Numbered from the stretch's first letter, positions 41,501-52,951 are shown. The stretch is 64,000 nt of DNA from Lingula anatina (GCF_001039355.2 NW_019776080.1:412488-476487), one strand, 5' to 3'. Notes: generated by a model from the letters alone, not told the origin. Made by a program: numbers and translations.

Positions 41501-44500
41501 AATTTAACAAATCAGTCATTAAACTTTTAATTTTAAAGATATTGACCAAACAAGAAGAAGTTAAGTTATTGGGTTTAGAACTTTTGTTTAGATATTGACT
41601 TTGACTGTTTAAAAAACTTATTTAGTAGAATTGTGACTGAACTCCTCATAGCTGAAGAATTTGTTATGTCAAATATACATATATGTAAGCCAATGTTATA
41701 TTTCTAGTTATACATTGTACGCTAAGGCACTTCTGTTTTTTTTTTTTTTTTTTGAAAAATAGAAAAAACCATCCATTTATACATTAAAAAATCTATTTCA
41801 CTTGCATCTTTGAAAAATAAGGTTACATATGGACAATGCTGATAAAATGGCTGATCTGAGCTGTTAATACACAGACTGATTTTTATGGGGCTGTGATTTC
41901 CCATAGTGCTTTGTATAAATGGGCAATTTTCACTGTTAAATGGACATAGAAACCAAACTAACCTACCTTTTAGTGGAGGAAGTCGAGGGTGAATTGCCTA
42001 TTGGCCAAGTGATTGTATAACATAGGAGAGCAACTCATAGATCAGGGAGATATCACACAAATATATTCTTCAAATAAAACAAAACTAGTATTGGCAAAAA
42101 TCATGAATATGTTATTTATCAGTATGACAGAACATAAAAATCATGACATAAATACAAAATTTTCTTTTTTCATAAAAAAACTAAACACTGAAAGAAGAGA
42201 AGAGAAAGTCATGATCTTTGCTGCCTTGTTTTAATATCTGGTCAAATGTTTGAAACATTTTTTGTCTATTTTATGATTTGTAACAAAGCATGCGGTGAAT
42301 TGAACCATGTAAGCACTGATTTCAGGCAACAGGGATGTTACTGTTTATAAAATTACCACTTAAACTGGAATGAGAAGTGCACTCTCTCTCTCTCTCTCTC
42401 TCTTTTAAGTATATTTTTGATGATGTCATTTCTCAAATATATTTTTGCCTGACACTTCTTGCGAATGTTAACATTCTTGTTCTGCGCCTCTCATCTTAAT
42501 GGCAAGAACCATATTTTGAGGTAGATTATCTGTTTTGGAGGTTAAGTAACAGTAGACTTCTTTTCAACTGAGGCAAGTCAGAAGTTGAAAATTCAACCTC
42601 AGTTGCTATTCTTTTAAATGTTGGAAGGAAGATTAGATTGGGGCAGGAGAAAGGAGCAGGTTGACATGCATTTGTTACACACATCAAACAAACACAAAAA
42701 TGTTGAAAAAAAAAGATAGTAGTGTCTTCTGTGGAAGGAAATGAGTCATTTTTTTATTTGTTTGGTTTTAATGAGGTTTATTTCAGATGGCATATTTTCT
42801 GGAAACATGATAATGAAAACAGGAAAAAATTCAAAATGTTTGAAAAATAACACAGTGGTAAATTGACTTTACCTTGTAGAGAAATTGATGAAGTGGAAAG
42901 GGTTTGTAATACTGCGTTAATAGGTGAATCAGATGAGCAAACAATTTAAATGGGAAAATAAGAGGTATAGAAGGAGATGGTTAGTTTCAGAAAGAAAGGT
43001 CATGTTTAACAATACTGAGTTTTCTTAAACATTTTAGGCTTGGAGAAGATATGTAAGGATAAAGTGCCAAACCTAATATACTTATAAAATTAAAAAAAAA
43101 AAAATAATAAAATGAAATAAAATAAAAATTGGTTGTTGATGTATATAAACTTTTCTTAGTTTTCTTAGTGTTATTATCCTGAGAACTTTGATCAGAAACG
43201 AGCTCTCCATATAAATTCTCTACAGCTGGCTTTTCAGCCAACAATCTGATGAAAAATACGTAAGATCTAGCTTAATAACAGTGCGGAGAGATTATGAGTT
43301 ATTCATAAGTTTGCACCATAAAATATTAACAAGAATTGTGACAAAGTTAGGGTTTTAATTAACACAGGAAAGCTATCTGTTATTATTTATGAACATATGA
43401 TTGGCCAGGAAATCCCTTAAGGGAAATACAAGTAAGCAGAGGTTTGCCATGCTCATTCAGTGCTAAAATTTTGAGATTCATCTCTGTCAGTCAGGGCATG
43501 AAAAAAGTTGATATCCCACATGTACACTGCTATAATAAAGTAAGCTGATGCAAAGGCGGTCCAGCAGGCCCCAGGCAAGGATAGACTGTTATTTCTCACA
43601 GGTCTCTATTCCGTGTACTAAATGATTATTTTTGTGCAAATGTCGATATCAGATAATCTCAAGTGTTCAGGAAAAAAATCCTTCTATTTAGGAAAAAAAA
43701 TGGAAGTAACTGGTCTGGTCAAAAGAGTGCAGAATTAATTTGTCTGTATTTGGAGAAGAAATTGTTTAATAAGAATCACTTCACTTGACAAATGTCCTGA
43801 TGACAGAATTTGTCAAAAAGCTACAAGCAATTTGTCATACTGAGAAGGAATTATGATGATATCAACCCCTGTGTTGTGGAGAGTTTGAACTGTCTAGGGC
43901 CCTATAATAAATTGGCCATCACCACTGATATGGGAAATATGATGGCACAGCAGATTTATTGGCGATATTAGTTGTATATGAAGATAGTGATGGGTTGTAT
44001 TGATTTTTGTCTGCCAGAGGGTATTGAGTCTAATTATTTCAACTGCTCGACAGCCCATCACACCCGAACGTACTTCACAGTTCCAAGCAGATGTTCTGTT
44101 TAAAAATCTATTTTCCGTGTTGATGTTTCATTTCATTGTTATACAAATATTGGGAGGTCCTGGGTTCTCTAATATGGTTTCTTTTCTCAGAGGAAATGTT
44201 AAAAGTTTGAAAGGTTTTTGAAAATTAAGATTTTGTTTTCTTGAAGTTCGCTTTTTAAGAGGAACTGTAAAAAACAGTACAACTGTGCTGTGTTTGAAAT
44301 GGAACTGTACAGCTATGCCAAGAATGAAAATAACTTAATGATGAAATATTGATATTAAAGGAGGCTCGATTTAAAAATATCTATGTATTTAAATTGCAAG
44401 GGACCATGTGGATCTGTATAGAGTGTGACTCAAAATATAACATTGTATTTAAATCTTCTCTTTCTATATTTCAGGGGAGCGTCCATTCAAGTGTAATGTG

Positions 44501-47500
44501 TGTGGCAACAGGTTTTCTACCAAGGGCAACCTGAAGGTTCACTTCTCCCGCCACAAGGCCAGGTACCCACACATAAAGATGAATCCACACCCTGTTCCAG
44601 AATATCTTGACCGAGAGCCGAGTAAGCCAAGAGGCATGCTGCTGCCCTCTACACTTACCTCAGTGTCTGCGCCACCACATTTGTTGTCTCAACACAGCAG
44701 TAGTGACGATGGGACACCGCTGCCACCTACTTCAGTGCCACTTCAGGCTTCAGCATCGATGTCGACCCAGGCATCGGCACCCTCAGCACCTCCCTCAACT
44801 TCTGCTGAGCCTCCTCCTGAAAGTCCCACACCATCGGAGCAAAAATCACAGGATACTGCGGCAGTTGTGGCACCTCCGGCGAAAGAAGAAGCCACCGTAC
44901 CTCCAATGTCAACTGCCATATCAACCACTGATGCCGAAGTTCCAGCGCCATCTGGGCCCCCTGCTGTGAAGTGTAACACAAGCCCATTGGTCAGTCCCAT
45001 ACCGGCCACGCTGCCCCCATTTCCACTGCCAGGGATGAAACCGGATCCAAGTTTCACTCCAGTGGTGGTTCCCCCGACAAAGACCCTGTGGAATCCATGG
45101 AAGAATTCATGGAGATCACACCATCTGAGACGTCAAAACTACAGCGTCTGGTGGACAGCCTGGATAGGAAGGTGACTGACCCCAATCAATGTGCCATTTG
45201 TAACCGAGTGCTGAGCTGTAAGAGTGCTTTACAGATGCACTATCGGATCCACACCGGGGAGCGGCCGTTCAAGTGTAAGATCTGTGGCCGTGCATTCACA
45301 ACCAAGGGGAACCTGAAGACCCACATGGGTGTTCACCGTGTTAAGTCTCCCATGAGGTTGATGCACCAGTGCCCTGTGTGCCACAAGCAGTTTACCAATG
45401 TCTTGGTGCTACAACAGCATATTCGCATGCATACTGCAGGTATCTCCACCTCCATGCCGCATTACCCTCCACCCTTCCGCCGTGAGGACTCGCTGCCATA
45501 TCGCCCCTTGTCTGCCATACCAATGTCTCACCTGCCGGAGCAGGGGTTGGACCTCAGGAAGGATATCAATTCACCTGAGAAAAAAGAAATCAGTGCAGCA
45601 GACAGGCGACTTGAAAATGATGAGCTCCATGAAGCCATGGACACAGATTCCCATCATTTGAATGGCAACACAGAACCTAGAGAAGATGCTGGGGATATGG
45701 ATTCTGATGCTGAAGAGAGATCTGGCACCCCTGAGAAGCTCTCCCAAAACAGAACATCCCATGTGTCTGCCAGCTCGGGCAGTCCCCTTGCCTCGCCCTC
45801 TGGGTCAACCAATAGTGGGGAGATTCGCTACAACCTCACCCCCTTAGAGGAGATGCAAAAGGCGTACAGTGCGTATGCTGCAGCCCAGTTTGGTGGCCAT
45901 TCACCCTGGTCACTGGGCATGCCGTATAGCACCTCTTCCATGATGAGTCCTCCCTCGGTCATCACCAGCCCCTACGGCTCCTACTCCATGTCCCTGGCTG
46001 CCTTGGAAGAGAGAGTCAATGCCATTGATAACAAAATACCCAGGCCACCAGGGGGAGACACAGGCAAAAAAGAAGTCACACCCACTGAGGAGGAGAATCT
46101 TGACCACCACCAGCCACAGCAGCAGCAACATCCCCTGAGAGATCACATCACATCTGCCCTGCAGAGAGAAAAAGATTATAAATACAACAACGATGAAGAG
46201 GAAAACCCTTCTGCCACGGACTCCGTGCGTCAGTTAGAACGGATGACACAGGAGATGGAGAAAAGAAATGAAAGTCAGTCTCCAAGTCCCAAACCTCCAG
46301 GCCCAAATGGGGAGATGTCGTCACCAGAGAGACCTGCATTCACTGATTCTGATGCAGACAGAAGTAGGAGTCCACCCATGGTTAAAGTTGGCCATACCTC
46401 CCACAGATCCCAGTCCCCGGCCGGCAGTGCCTGCTCTGTGGACAGTGCTGGGGATCTCTCCAATGCCTCCTCACAGGGTGGCCTCCCCTTTGATAATGCC
46501 AGCACCACCTGTAACATCTGCTACAAGACCTTTGCTTGTCGCAGCGCTTTAGGGATTCACTACAGAAGCCATACCAAAGAGAGACCCTTCAAGTGTGAGG
46601 CCTGCGACAAGAGGTTTTCTACCAAGGGGAACATGAGACAACACATGCTGACCCATAATGTATGTGACCTTTCATCCAAAGCACTTGCCAATAACAACAA
46701 TATGGAGGAGCACGGTGTTGAAGTGACCAAAAAAGAGGGACACTTTTTTGACTCCAAGTAAAGAAGAAAATAAACCAAGAACAGAGGAGGCCATCAAGAC
46801 ACACCATCACACGTCGGCAGAGAGTCGACCGCCTGAGTCCTCCAGACCACGTCAGTTGAACAAGCACCAATGTTCGGTGTGCTACAAACAGTTCTCCAGC
46901 GCCAGTGCTCTTCAGATCCACTTTCGCACCCATACTGGAGACAAGCCTTTCAAGTGTACTGTCTGTGGCAAGGCTTTCACGACAAAAGGGAACCTCAAGG
47001 TTCACATGGGGACACACATGTGGAACAACAGCCCATCTAGAAGAGGACGGCGCATGTCTGTAGAGAACCCATTGGCTCTGAGTATGAATCACAAGGAGGC
47101 AGAGTACTTGGGGAGCTTTTCGCATCGATCGCCTAACGATATTTACTTTCAGTATCCACCCTTCATGAATGGCCTGGCTTCTAAAATGAATGAGATCTCT
47201 GTTATACAAGGTCTCAATGGTAGTTTTGGTCCCCTCCCAAACCCCATGCTGATGAATGGCTACCTGCCGACCAGCTCAACAGCAGAGGCCTACATGAAAG
47301 CTAATGCCTACTTTCCCATCACCACCACTGCCTCTGTGGAACACCGTGACAGGTCCGTTTCTCCAGCGGCCTCTCCGCCATCACCTTCAAAATCAGTAAA
47401 CAGCGAGAATGAGTCAAGAAAATCTTCCCCCGTTTCCCCTACCCCTGATCGATCACTAGACTCGCCTCGGAGTCAAACCTGGGTTTGGAAGACGACCTGC

Positions 47501-47605
47501 CACATCTGTAGTAAGATGTGCTCATCGCCAGGAGCTCTAGAACTTCACCTCAAGTCCCACTACGCCAGCTCCGCGGAGTCACCAAAGCCTATCGCAGCTT
47601 CTTAG
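6485..47605 (+). CDS. SALL: SALL (spalt-like) zinc-finger transcription factor, whole coding locus, four exons
   Basis: Coding exons are 6485-6557, 30957-32027, 39525-39665 and 44475-47605, giving 4,416 nt or about 1,471 residues. All three introns are GT-AG and phase 1. Domains with approximate residues: N-terminal MSRRKQ motif 1-12; C2HC finger 41-61; glutamine-rich segment from 244; finger pair 407-455; triplet about 668-748; pair about 1108-1156; pair 1228-1276 followed by RRGRR; single C-terminal finger 1437-1457. This is the cluster order of vertebrate SALL1/SALL3. Spalt proteins are nuclear repressors patterning limbs, nerve and kidney in vertebrates and wing, trachea and sense organs in flies. 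The MSRRKQ motif recruits NuRD in vertebrate SALL1, and the Q-rich region mediates dimerisation. Two compensating frameshifts interrupt the last exon in this assembly. Family assignment is very secure; paralogue naming does not apply if the organism has a single SALL. Confidence 0.96.
10534..10590. repeat. Compound (GT)n(AT)n microsatellite
   Basis: A TG/GT run changes to an AT run near 10569. This alternating purine-pyrimidine tract can adopt Z-DNA or cruciform structure. It lies in SALL intron 1. Confidence 0.95.
13700..13766. repeat. Poly-C and poly-T/poly-G homopolymer cluster
   Basis: Eleven C at 13700-13710 are followed 31 bases later by eleven T at 13742-13752 and fourteen G at 13753-13766. 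The C and G tracts are complementary, so a single strand or transcript could fold into a hairpin; the G tract alone could join a quadruplex. Lies in SALL intron 1. Exact run lengths may be unreliable. Confidence 0.8.
17856..17874 (-). promoter_or_regulatory. Strong CTCF-type binding motif in SALL intron 1
   Basis: The minus strand reads tggccaccagggggccatc. Against the vertebrate CTCF consensus YDRCCASYAGRKGGCRSYV it agrees at 17 of 19 positions; only the R and S after GGC differ. It points left, opposite to the two motifs at the CTCF promoter. The helices of the CTCF encoded in this window resemble the vertebrate ones in fingers 4-6, so the same DNA preference is expected. Binding is inferred. 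Confidence 0.55.
18540..18586. repeat. (AT)n microsatellite
   Basis: Uninterrupted AT dinucleotides, perfectly self-complementary, in SALL intron 1. Confidence 0.97.
22069..22671. other. Assembly gap of 603 N
   Basis: A run of N inside SALL intron 1. The left flank ends in a poly-G run (22052-22065), a usual cause of sequencing or assembly failure. Nothing can be said about the missing bases, and the stated length may be only an estimate. Confidence 0.99.
30957..32027 (+). CDS. SALL: SALL coding exon 2 (C2HC finger and glutamine-rich region)
   Basis: The acceptor tttcag ends at 30956; gt completes the split glycine and the frame continues as [13 protein letters not shown]. Residues 41-61 form a C-X2-C-X12-H-X3-C finger (key residues CGIC and HKKNC), the diagnostic N-terminal SALL C2HC finger. 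An acidic stretch with repeated DD/EE follows, then a Q-rich segment from residue 244 ([17 protein letters not shown]), matching the SALL dimerisation region. The rest is Ser/Pro/Thr-rich. It ends ELTNLRKG at donor aaag|gtatgg (32028), phase 1. The apparent open frame upstream of 30957 is intronic readthrough. An in-frame ATG at 30969 could serve an alternative first exon, but nothing shows that it does. Confidence 0.95.
32028..39524 (+). other. SALL intron 2 (7.5 kb)
   Basis: Starts gtatgg and ends tttgcag. It holds an (AC)n tract at 35499-35554, a doubled 20-base direct repeat at about 36677-36716, and AT-rich sequence. Three overlapping minus-strand open frames between 33034 and 33650 together look like a decayed coding remnant, but I do not recognise the protein. 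No other feature seen. Confidence 0.85.
35499..35554. repeat. (AC)n microsatellite
   Basis: AC dinucleotides with one interruption (catac) near 35535, in SALL intron 2. Translated frames over it are artefacts. Confidence 0.95.
39525..39665 (+). CDS. SALL: SALL coding exon 3 (first finger of the first C2H2 pair)
   Basis: Bounded by acceptor tttgcag|gt and donor acag|gtactg, both phase 1. It encodes [19 protein letters not shown] and then a C2H2 finger, residues 407-427, with Cys407, Cys410, His423 and His427 around the spalt-type core [10 protein letters not shown]. The exon ends inside the glycine of the HTGERP inter-finger linker, so the two fingers of the first SALL pair are encoded by different exons. 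The frame continues exactly into exon 4. Confidence 0.95.
39921..39976 (+). repeat. G-rich minisatellite-like block, potential G-quadruplex
   Basis: Eight or more runs of at least three G separated by one to four bases, all on the sense strand of SALL about 260 bases after exon 3. The pattern satisfies the usual G3+N1-7 quadruplex rule several times over. Together with the G-run at 39707-39718 it could influence splicing of exon 3. Confidence 0.7.
42382..42403. repeat. (CT)n microsatellite
   Basis: Short uninterrupted CT run in SALL intron 3. Confidence 0.95.
44475..47605 (+). CDS. SALL: SALL coding exon 4 (nine C2H2 fingers, C-terminus), with two assembly frameshifts
   Basis: Acceptor atttcag|gg continues the HTGERPFKC linker. 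Fingers in order: second of pair one (435-455); a triplet (about 668-748); a pair (about 1108-1156); the last pair (1228-1276) with the spalt signature [14 protein letters not shown], followed by [14 protein letters not shown]; and a single C-terminal C-X2-C-X12-H-X3-H finger (1437-1457). In vertebrate SALL4 the equivalent of the last pair binds AT-rich DNA. The reading frame moves from frame 2 to frame 1 between about 44975 and 45085, and back to frame 2 near 46727-46750, so the product is only continuous with both indels corrected. The net shift is zero. Stop is TAG at 47603-47605; a donor-like gtaaag follows directly. Confidence 0.93.
44975..45085 (+). other. SALL: Frameshift 1 in SALL exon 4
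   Basis: Upstream coding (ending LPPFPLPGM-like) is in one frame. The downstream coding that must join it, [19 protein letters not shown], is offset as if one base were missing or two were extra. The upstream frame stops at 45175; the downstream frame is closed before about 44975. No plausible intron fits. A single-base error or true polymorphism is likeliest. Confidence 0.8.
46727..46750 (+). other. SALL: Frameshift 2 in SALL exon 4, at homopolymers
   Basis: The frame carrying the third finger cluster ends at TAA in 46759-46761. The frame carrying the last fingers is already open here and reads [14 protein letters not shown]. The six-T run at 46744-46749, or the six-A run just upstream, with one extra base explains the shift. 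This compensates frameshift 1. Confidence 0.8.
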
Positions 47606-50600
47606 GTAAAGCAGCGTTGATTATGTTTATGTTGTGGACCATATTATATTATATTATAAGACATACTTATGGCAAGGTAATGTATAGACAACGGGAGAAT
47701 TTAATGTTTGGACAACAAGAGAATTGAAGTCTGTATTATGACCATAAAGAATGTTCTTTCTTTATATTTAATTTGTTTGTATAAAGGTGTATTATCTATA
47801 ATCCAATATTCAACTTGTTAATTATTATTTACCAAATCAAACAGTATTTGATTGTGAATTTTGGCGTAATCTTGATACTTACTAACATTTATTATAGTTA
47901 TTAGTATTATTGTTGATAGTTACTTTAATGGCTTTGTATGACTGAGGAATTTGAGAATCACTAAGTTCCCATATTTTTTCTTTGTAATCTTTCGTTACCT
48001 AAGACACACAACTAAAACGTTGTATGACAGCTGTTTTTTGATTGGTGTTTGTATCCAGCCTTCAACTGACCCCGCCATCTTAAAAAGGAAAGAGAAGAAA
48101 AAAAATTCAAACCATATTATTTGAACATTGCCAGAAGTTATCAAAATGCCATGGGATCTCCATTCAGATATTTCGCTTTTGGAAAGTTAAATTAATTTCT
48201 ATTCCTCCCAAGTTATTTTCACATAAACCTGAAAAGAATTTGATAAGATCATACTGTACTACTTAACGCCTGTGTTTATAATCAGCATGACTGAATGCAT
48301 TTATCACATGAATATTTGCATTTACACTACTTTATCATCCGATCACTTATTCCATAGATCTTATACACAAGACAGAAAAAGAACTGCAGTATAACTGTGC
48401 CAAAGTTTGTACATTAATGCTTTTTTTTTTTTTTTTTTGCTGAAATTAATTTTCCTCTGCATAAAGCAGATGTCTGAGTGAAGCTTCCAAGGCAGAAGTT
48501 GGAATTTTGCTCACAAATTAGAAAGACATTCCAGAAGACATCAGTAACTAAGTCTAAAATGCCATCGTAGGAGTGACTTGAATGTTAAAGCTTTCAATGA
48601 ACGCGTTTTGAATACAGCTAAGTTGACAGCATTGAGACTACATACCTTTTAAAAAAGCTTTTGTTAACAAAGTGGAGATATGTTCTCAGAGATACCACGT
48701 ATATATATCCTTAAAAATATATATTTGGGGTGTATGTTCTCTTGCTAAAAAGATTGGCAGGCCACGCTTCCTAGGATGAAAACGGTTCATTTGGCATGAA
48801 AGAAGAAGAAAGCTACCACATTAAGTGTGCCAGCAGTTTTCAGAAATTTCCAAAATTGATGTTGGCATCTATGTTTTTGTGATCACTATGTACACAGGAA
48901 ATGACCGATGATGTTGGATCATATGACCAATTTGTCCGAATTTGATAGTTTGCTTATGACTTTTTACAGAAAGCTCTCTTTGTGATACAGAATTTCAGAT
49001 ATTTTTAGTTTGCTGTTGTCTGCACTTCCTCAAGTAGTAGTTGTCTTAAATTTAATCTTTGTGGAACAAGAGCTATATATGTGACTGAGGGTGAGATGAG
49101 GGGTGGATACACAGTCCATTTTATTCTTGTTTTAATAGTTTTTTAATGATATATATTTGTACTATTTTAATCTTGTTTGAATTAAGTTAAAATATTGGAA
49201 GTATGTGAGTTTTTTTTTTCTTCTTGACATGAACTAGGATGATTTTCTTTTCATTTTCCAATATTATATTTACACTGTTACTGGGCAAGCAAAGATTTTT
49301 TGACAAAGTTTTTTTGCCCAGCAGGAATGATATTTTATGGGGAATTGAAGCAATTGATTTGTTAGATTAGAATTCATTGTGAAAGAATTTCATGTCTGTT
49401 TATAAAATCAAAACTCTATATACAATAATGTCAGCATATATTCAATAAGCTGTTCTTCAAATCCGAAGTTGTGATAACAAATTAAGGAGAATTCTTTTTT
49501 GTTCTTCGTTGTGTACCAATATGTAGCTGCAGATGAATTTAAGCCAATTTTTAAAAATATCCAGCCATTATGTGGCAGGGACCGTGTAAGGACACATGCC
49601 ATTTTGTTACCGGAGGAGCCTAGTTGTGATAATGAATTAGTTGAATTCTATTTAATTTCCATGTTTGCCAGAACAGGTGATGTATGAACCCAGGTGTAAA
49701 GAGATCAGAATTCATCCCCTACCTCCTAAATGGTACAAAGCCATGGTTGTGAATGCATATAGAGATGGGGATGAATTTTGATACACTTTTGGAGGCACTT
49801 GCCTCACTTCATCAAGGGATCTAAAACAAAAGAAATTTTTTCCCAAATCGTTGAAACTGATATCCGATATCCTTGGATGCAAGTTATGAATATTAATCCA
49901 CACGCTTTGATTCCCAAGCGAGCCTTTTGGGGGAATATATCTCCCATTTGATAAAATGCTGGTTTATGCTTTTATATTGGAGCTATTCATGCATGTTCGG
50001 CGGAATTAGCATTTGAGGAATGGAGTGTCTAATGCAGGTGCTGTATTTTTCAAACCTAAGCACATAATAGGATGAGAAAAAATGGGCAAAGAAATATTGG
50101 ATGACTTTCGCAATTAACTATAAAGTAGCTGTCAGAGCAGACGTTCAGACGCCTTTTGACTAGGAGGACATTGTTTCTGAGTTTGCTACACCGACCATTA
50201 ATCAAAACCATTGACATTTATTTAAAAGTAGAGTTTTGAGGTAGATTTTGAAAATAAATCAAAATGTTTTACACGATAAGTGCTGTGCAAACTGTTGTAG
50301 GTGATTTGATAAGCAATCTCTTCTAAATATTTAGCCATAAAATTAGTGTTTTCCAATTTCATAGAGATGGAAATCAGTTCTGTGTATTATTTTTTTCTTT
50401 GAAAATTAATTGCTTTTATGTATCATTAAAAGCTTAAGGGTGGGTTGGAGGAACTTGCAGATTATTGCTGTTTTATGTTCAGATGTAAGATAATTCAAGT
50501 CCTCCACCCAGGGGTGATGTGGGAGTGTGTTAGAGGAGATGGATTACTGATTGTGCTCAGTTGGACTCTATGCAGAAAACTATACCAAAGATTGGGGCAG

Positions 50601-50904
50601 GTTGATACAAGTTGATTCACAGAAAGGTGTTAGAATTAAGACATTCAAGGTAACATTATATATGGTCATTTTTTCCCCTTTTAATACAGATACATTGAAA
50701 TGTGTGTCTTGATGTAATAGATTGAGAAGAAAATTACTTATTAAGTCAGTGTCCACAATACAGGTGCTTAGGAGGAGTCTTGCATTGCTATGCCACTGCA
50801 ACATTGTAGGTTAGCATATTTGAATAGATATTGTGTGATGCGTTGTCTTTGTACTAGAGCAGTGATGTTATTGTGGCCTATTGTAGCAGGTGCAGTCACA
50901 CAGT
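47606..50904 (+). other. SALL 3' flank, probable 3' UTR
   Basis: No open frame of interest. AT-rich, with an 18-T run at 48421-48438. The first canonical AATAAA after the SALL stop is at 50253-50258, which would give a 3' UTR of about 2.7 kb. A later AATAAA at 52049 is followed by T/G-rich sequence and is an alternative. The true end is not visible. Confidence 0.5.
50253..50258 (+). promoter_or_regulatory. Candidate poly(A) signal AATAAA for SALL
   Basis: First AATAAA downstream of the SALL stop codon on the + strand; I scanned 47606-50252 and saw none earlier. Use is inferred. Confidence 0.3.
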
Positions 50905-52950
50905 TGAAAACTATACACTGGCATAAACATTGCCAAAGTTGAATCAGAATGAATTTTTGAATGATTTTTTTTTTCCTTTGCCAAAATTGTTTCTTGGAAT
51001 TGACAACTGCATATTTTGTGGTGCTCATAGATTTAATTATAGTAGTGATGTAATTAATCATTGTTATATAATTTTGTTCATTCCAGGCGCCACTTGTTTA
51101 GATAAGATTTAATAAGTGCATGTGGTGATTTTTAGTTAGGAGTCTCATTGTTTTTATTTTTTTGTGTTTAATTCATGACATGTTCCAAATGATTGTGATG
51201 TTGAGTTGCAATAGATATTTTGTTCCTGGAGAGAAAAAGATCAAACTCGAGAGAAGATCTTCATATATTGACAAGCAGTGGAAAGCTTGTGTGGTACTTA
51301 TATGTGGTGTAAGTTAGGTTAAGCTTAAGCTTGAAAATTGTGTAGAACCCCAGTAGAAACTGATCAGGAATAACTGTGTCATATATGATTAGAACAGAAA
51401 TCTAGTTTGATATGTGCCACAGTGGAGCATAATCAAATGATCATGTTTGTAGTGCCAAAACATTGCAAAGTATTCAAGTTTTGAAATTTAGGACCTGGTG
51501 CGAAAACGTTCCCAATTTTTAAGTTTCTGTCAACCAGATTCAAAGCGTGTACCTCTTGCTCTCAAATCATTGTCTGTTTATTGGCAATGTTTGAAAACTG
51601 TAGAAAAGAGCTTCATTCGAGTAGGTCTTAATTGATATAGTTGATTCATGTTGGCTGCAGGCTTGTAATGTGTGGCTGTAATGTGCATCAGTCTAAACAG
51701 TGTCACTGCTATATTACAATATTGTATCATTGTAACATTTTTGTAATTAATGTCTGAGAACTAATCAAACCCAGGATTCGATGAAGATTATACACATATA
51801 TATATTAATATAGAGAAAAACATCTCACCTTTGATTTTCACTGCATTAAAAGTGTATTGCATTATTTTTGTATATAAAAATGTGGTGCGAGGGTGAGATG
51901 TTTTTTAACTAAAAGCAAGTTTTATTTATAATTCTGAAACAGTATCATGCCATAAGTAGTCACTGTATGAGTAGGTAAGCATTTCCACTAACAGCCGTGT
52001 AGAACTTATATGGGATCTTCATTTTGTCACTTCATCTATTTAAGGTACAATAAATTTATTTAAAACCTACATCATGCATTGTTGTTGTTTCTACTTTTTT
52101 TGTATGTATGGAAATCTAGGTTACATCCCTATACGTCCCCGCACCAATACTCCCCCACACCGGAACATCCTCGCACCAATACTCCCCCACACCGATACTC
52201 CCCTGCAATATCGATGCGGGGAAGCAATCGTGTGGTGGGAGTAATGGTGTGCCTACATCGGCAATTTTACTGGGGATGTATCGATGGGGGGATCTATCAG
52301 TGTGGGGTTGTATCGGTGCGCATAATACACAAAAATTTACTAAGAGGGATTATTGGTGTGGGGGAGTGTCCGTGCGGGGGATTATCGACATGTCCCCGAA
52401 ATCTATACACATTTCCAATTATAAATCACAAGAAGCTTCTATCCCTCCATTAGTTTGCCTATTCACAGCTGCTATATTAATTTTTAGAGTCTGTTACAAT
52501 TCCAATTGTAAAATACCTGTTGTGGTTATTCAAAATAAACAAAGCACTATTAAGGGTGTCCTGCAAGTATTTCAATTTAAATTGCCTCACATATTTATCC
52601 TGGAAAGTGTACTTGTATATTCCCCAAATTTAGAAAATGAAGATGAAAATACATATGTAGCTTTGAAAATTGAACAAAATAGGAATTGACAGCGCCCTAG
52701 GAACAGGGTTAATGATGAAACTATATATAGGAGCCATGCATGAATTGGCCTGAACCAAAGGTAAAAGTTATGCCTCAATCCCACCCCACCACACCCAATC
52801 AAAAATAAGTTATGAGATAGAAATAATAATAATAATTATAGTAATAAATTTATTTTGAGTTTAAATCCATTATAACATGTTCAGAAGACTTCACATATCA
52901 TGAAACAGTTACTTAAGAAATCGATTATAAGGAATAGATAAATAAACAAG
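50905..52950. repeat. Duplicated 2-kb segment, copy 1
   Basis: Nearly identical to 52952-55121, in the same orientation, with scattered substitutions and small indels. Copy 1 runs exactly to the single N at 52951, and copy 2 starts exactly after it with the base corresponding to 50905. That is the pattern of two contig ends covering the same locus from different haplotypes and joined without merging. Copy 1 lacks the 140-bp hairpin element found in copy 2. Confidence 0.92.
52131..52398. repeat. Fold-back minisatellite in copy 1
   Basis: Degenerate units of about 16-18 bases. On the left they read as C-rich units of the type CCCCGCACCAATACT; on the right as the reverse complement, GGGGGAGTATCGGTGT. 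The block can therefore fold on itself. It is G/C- and CpG-rich compared with its flanks. Unit number differs from copy 2, as expected for a variable repeat. Confidence 0.7.
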
Positions 52951-52951
52951 N
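52951..52951. other. Single unresolved base (N) at the duplication junction
   Basis: A lone N exactly between the end of copy 1 and the beginning of copy 2; read as a contig join. Confidence 0.9.

Larger units (their letters stand above)
39666..44474 (+). other. SALL intron 3 (4.8 kb)
   Basis: Starts gtactg and ends atttcag. A 12-base G-run (39707-39718) lies about 40 bases after the donor, and a G-rich block at 39921-39976 has quadruplex potential. A (CT)n tract is at 42382-42403. There is a poly-T run near 40436-40449 and another at 41738-41753. No gene recognised. Confidence 0.85.

Noticed and set aside
44607-44987. His/Leu-rich and Gly-rich frames overlapping SALL exon 4 on both strands
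   Set aside because: Shadow frames of the Ser/Pro-rich SALL coding sequence.
46045-46058. CTCF-like CCACCAGGGGGAGA inside SALL exon 4
   Set aside because: The essential C after GGG is A, and the bases are constrained by coding (RPPGGD), so it is a weak candidate.
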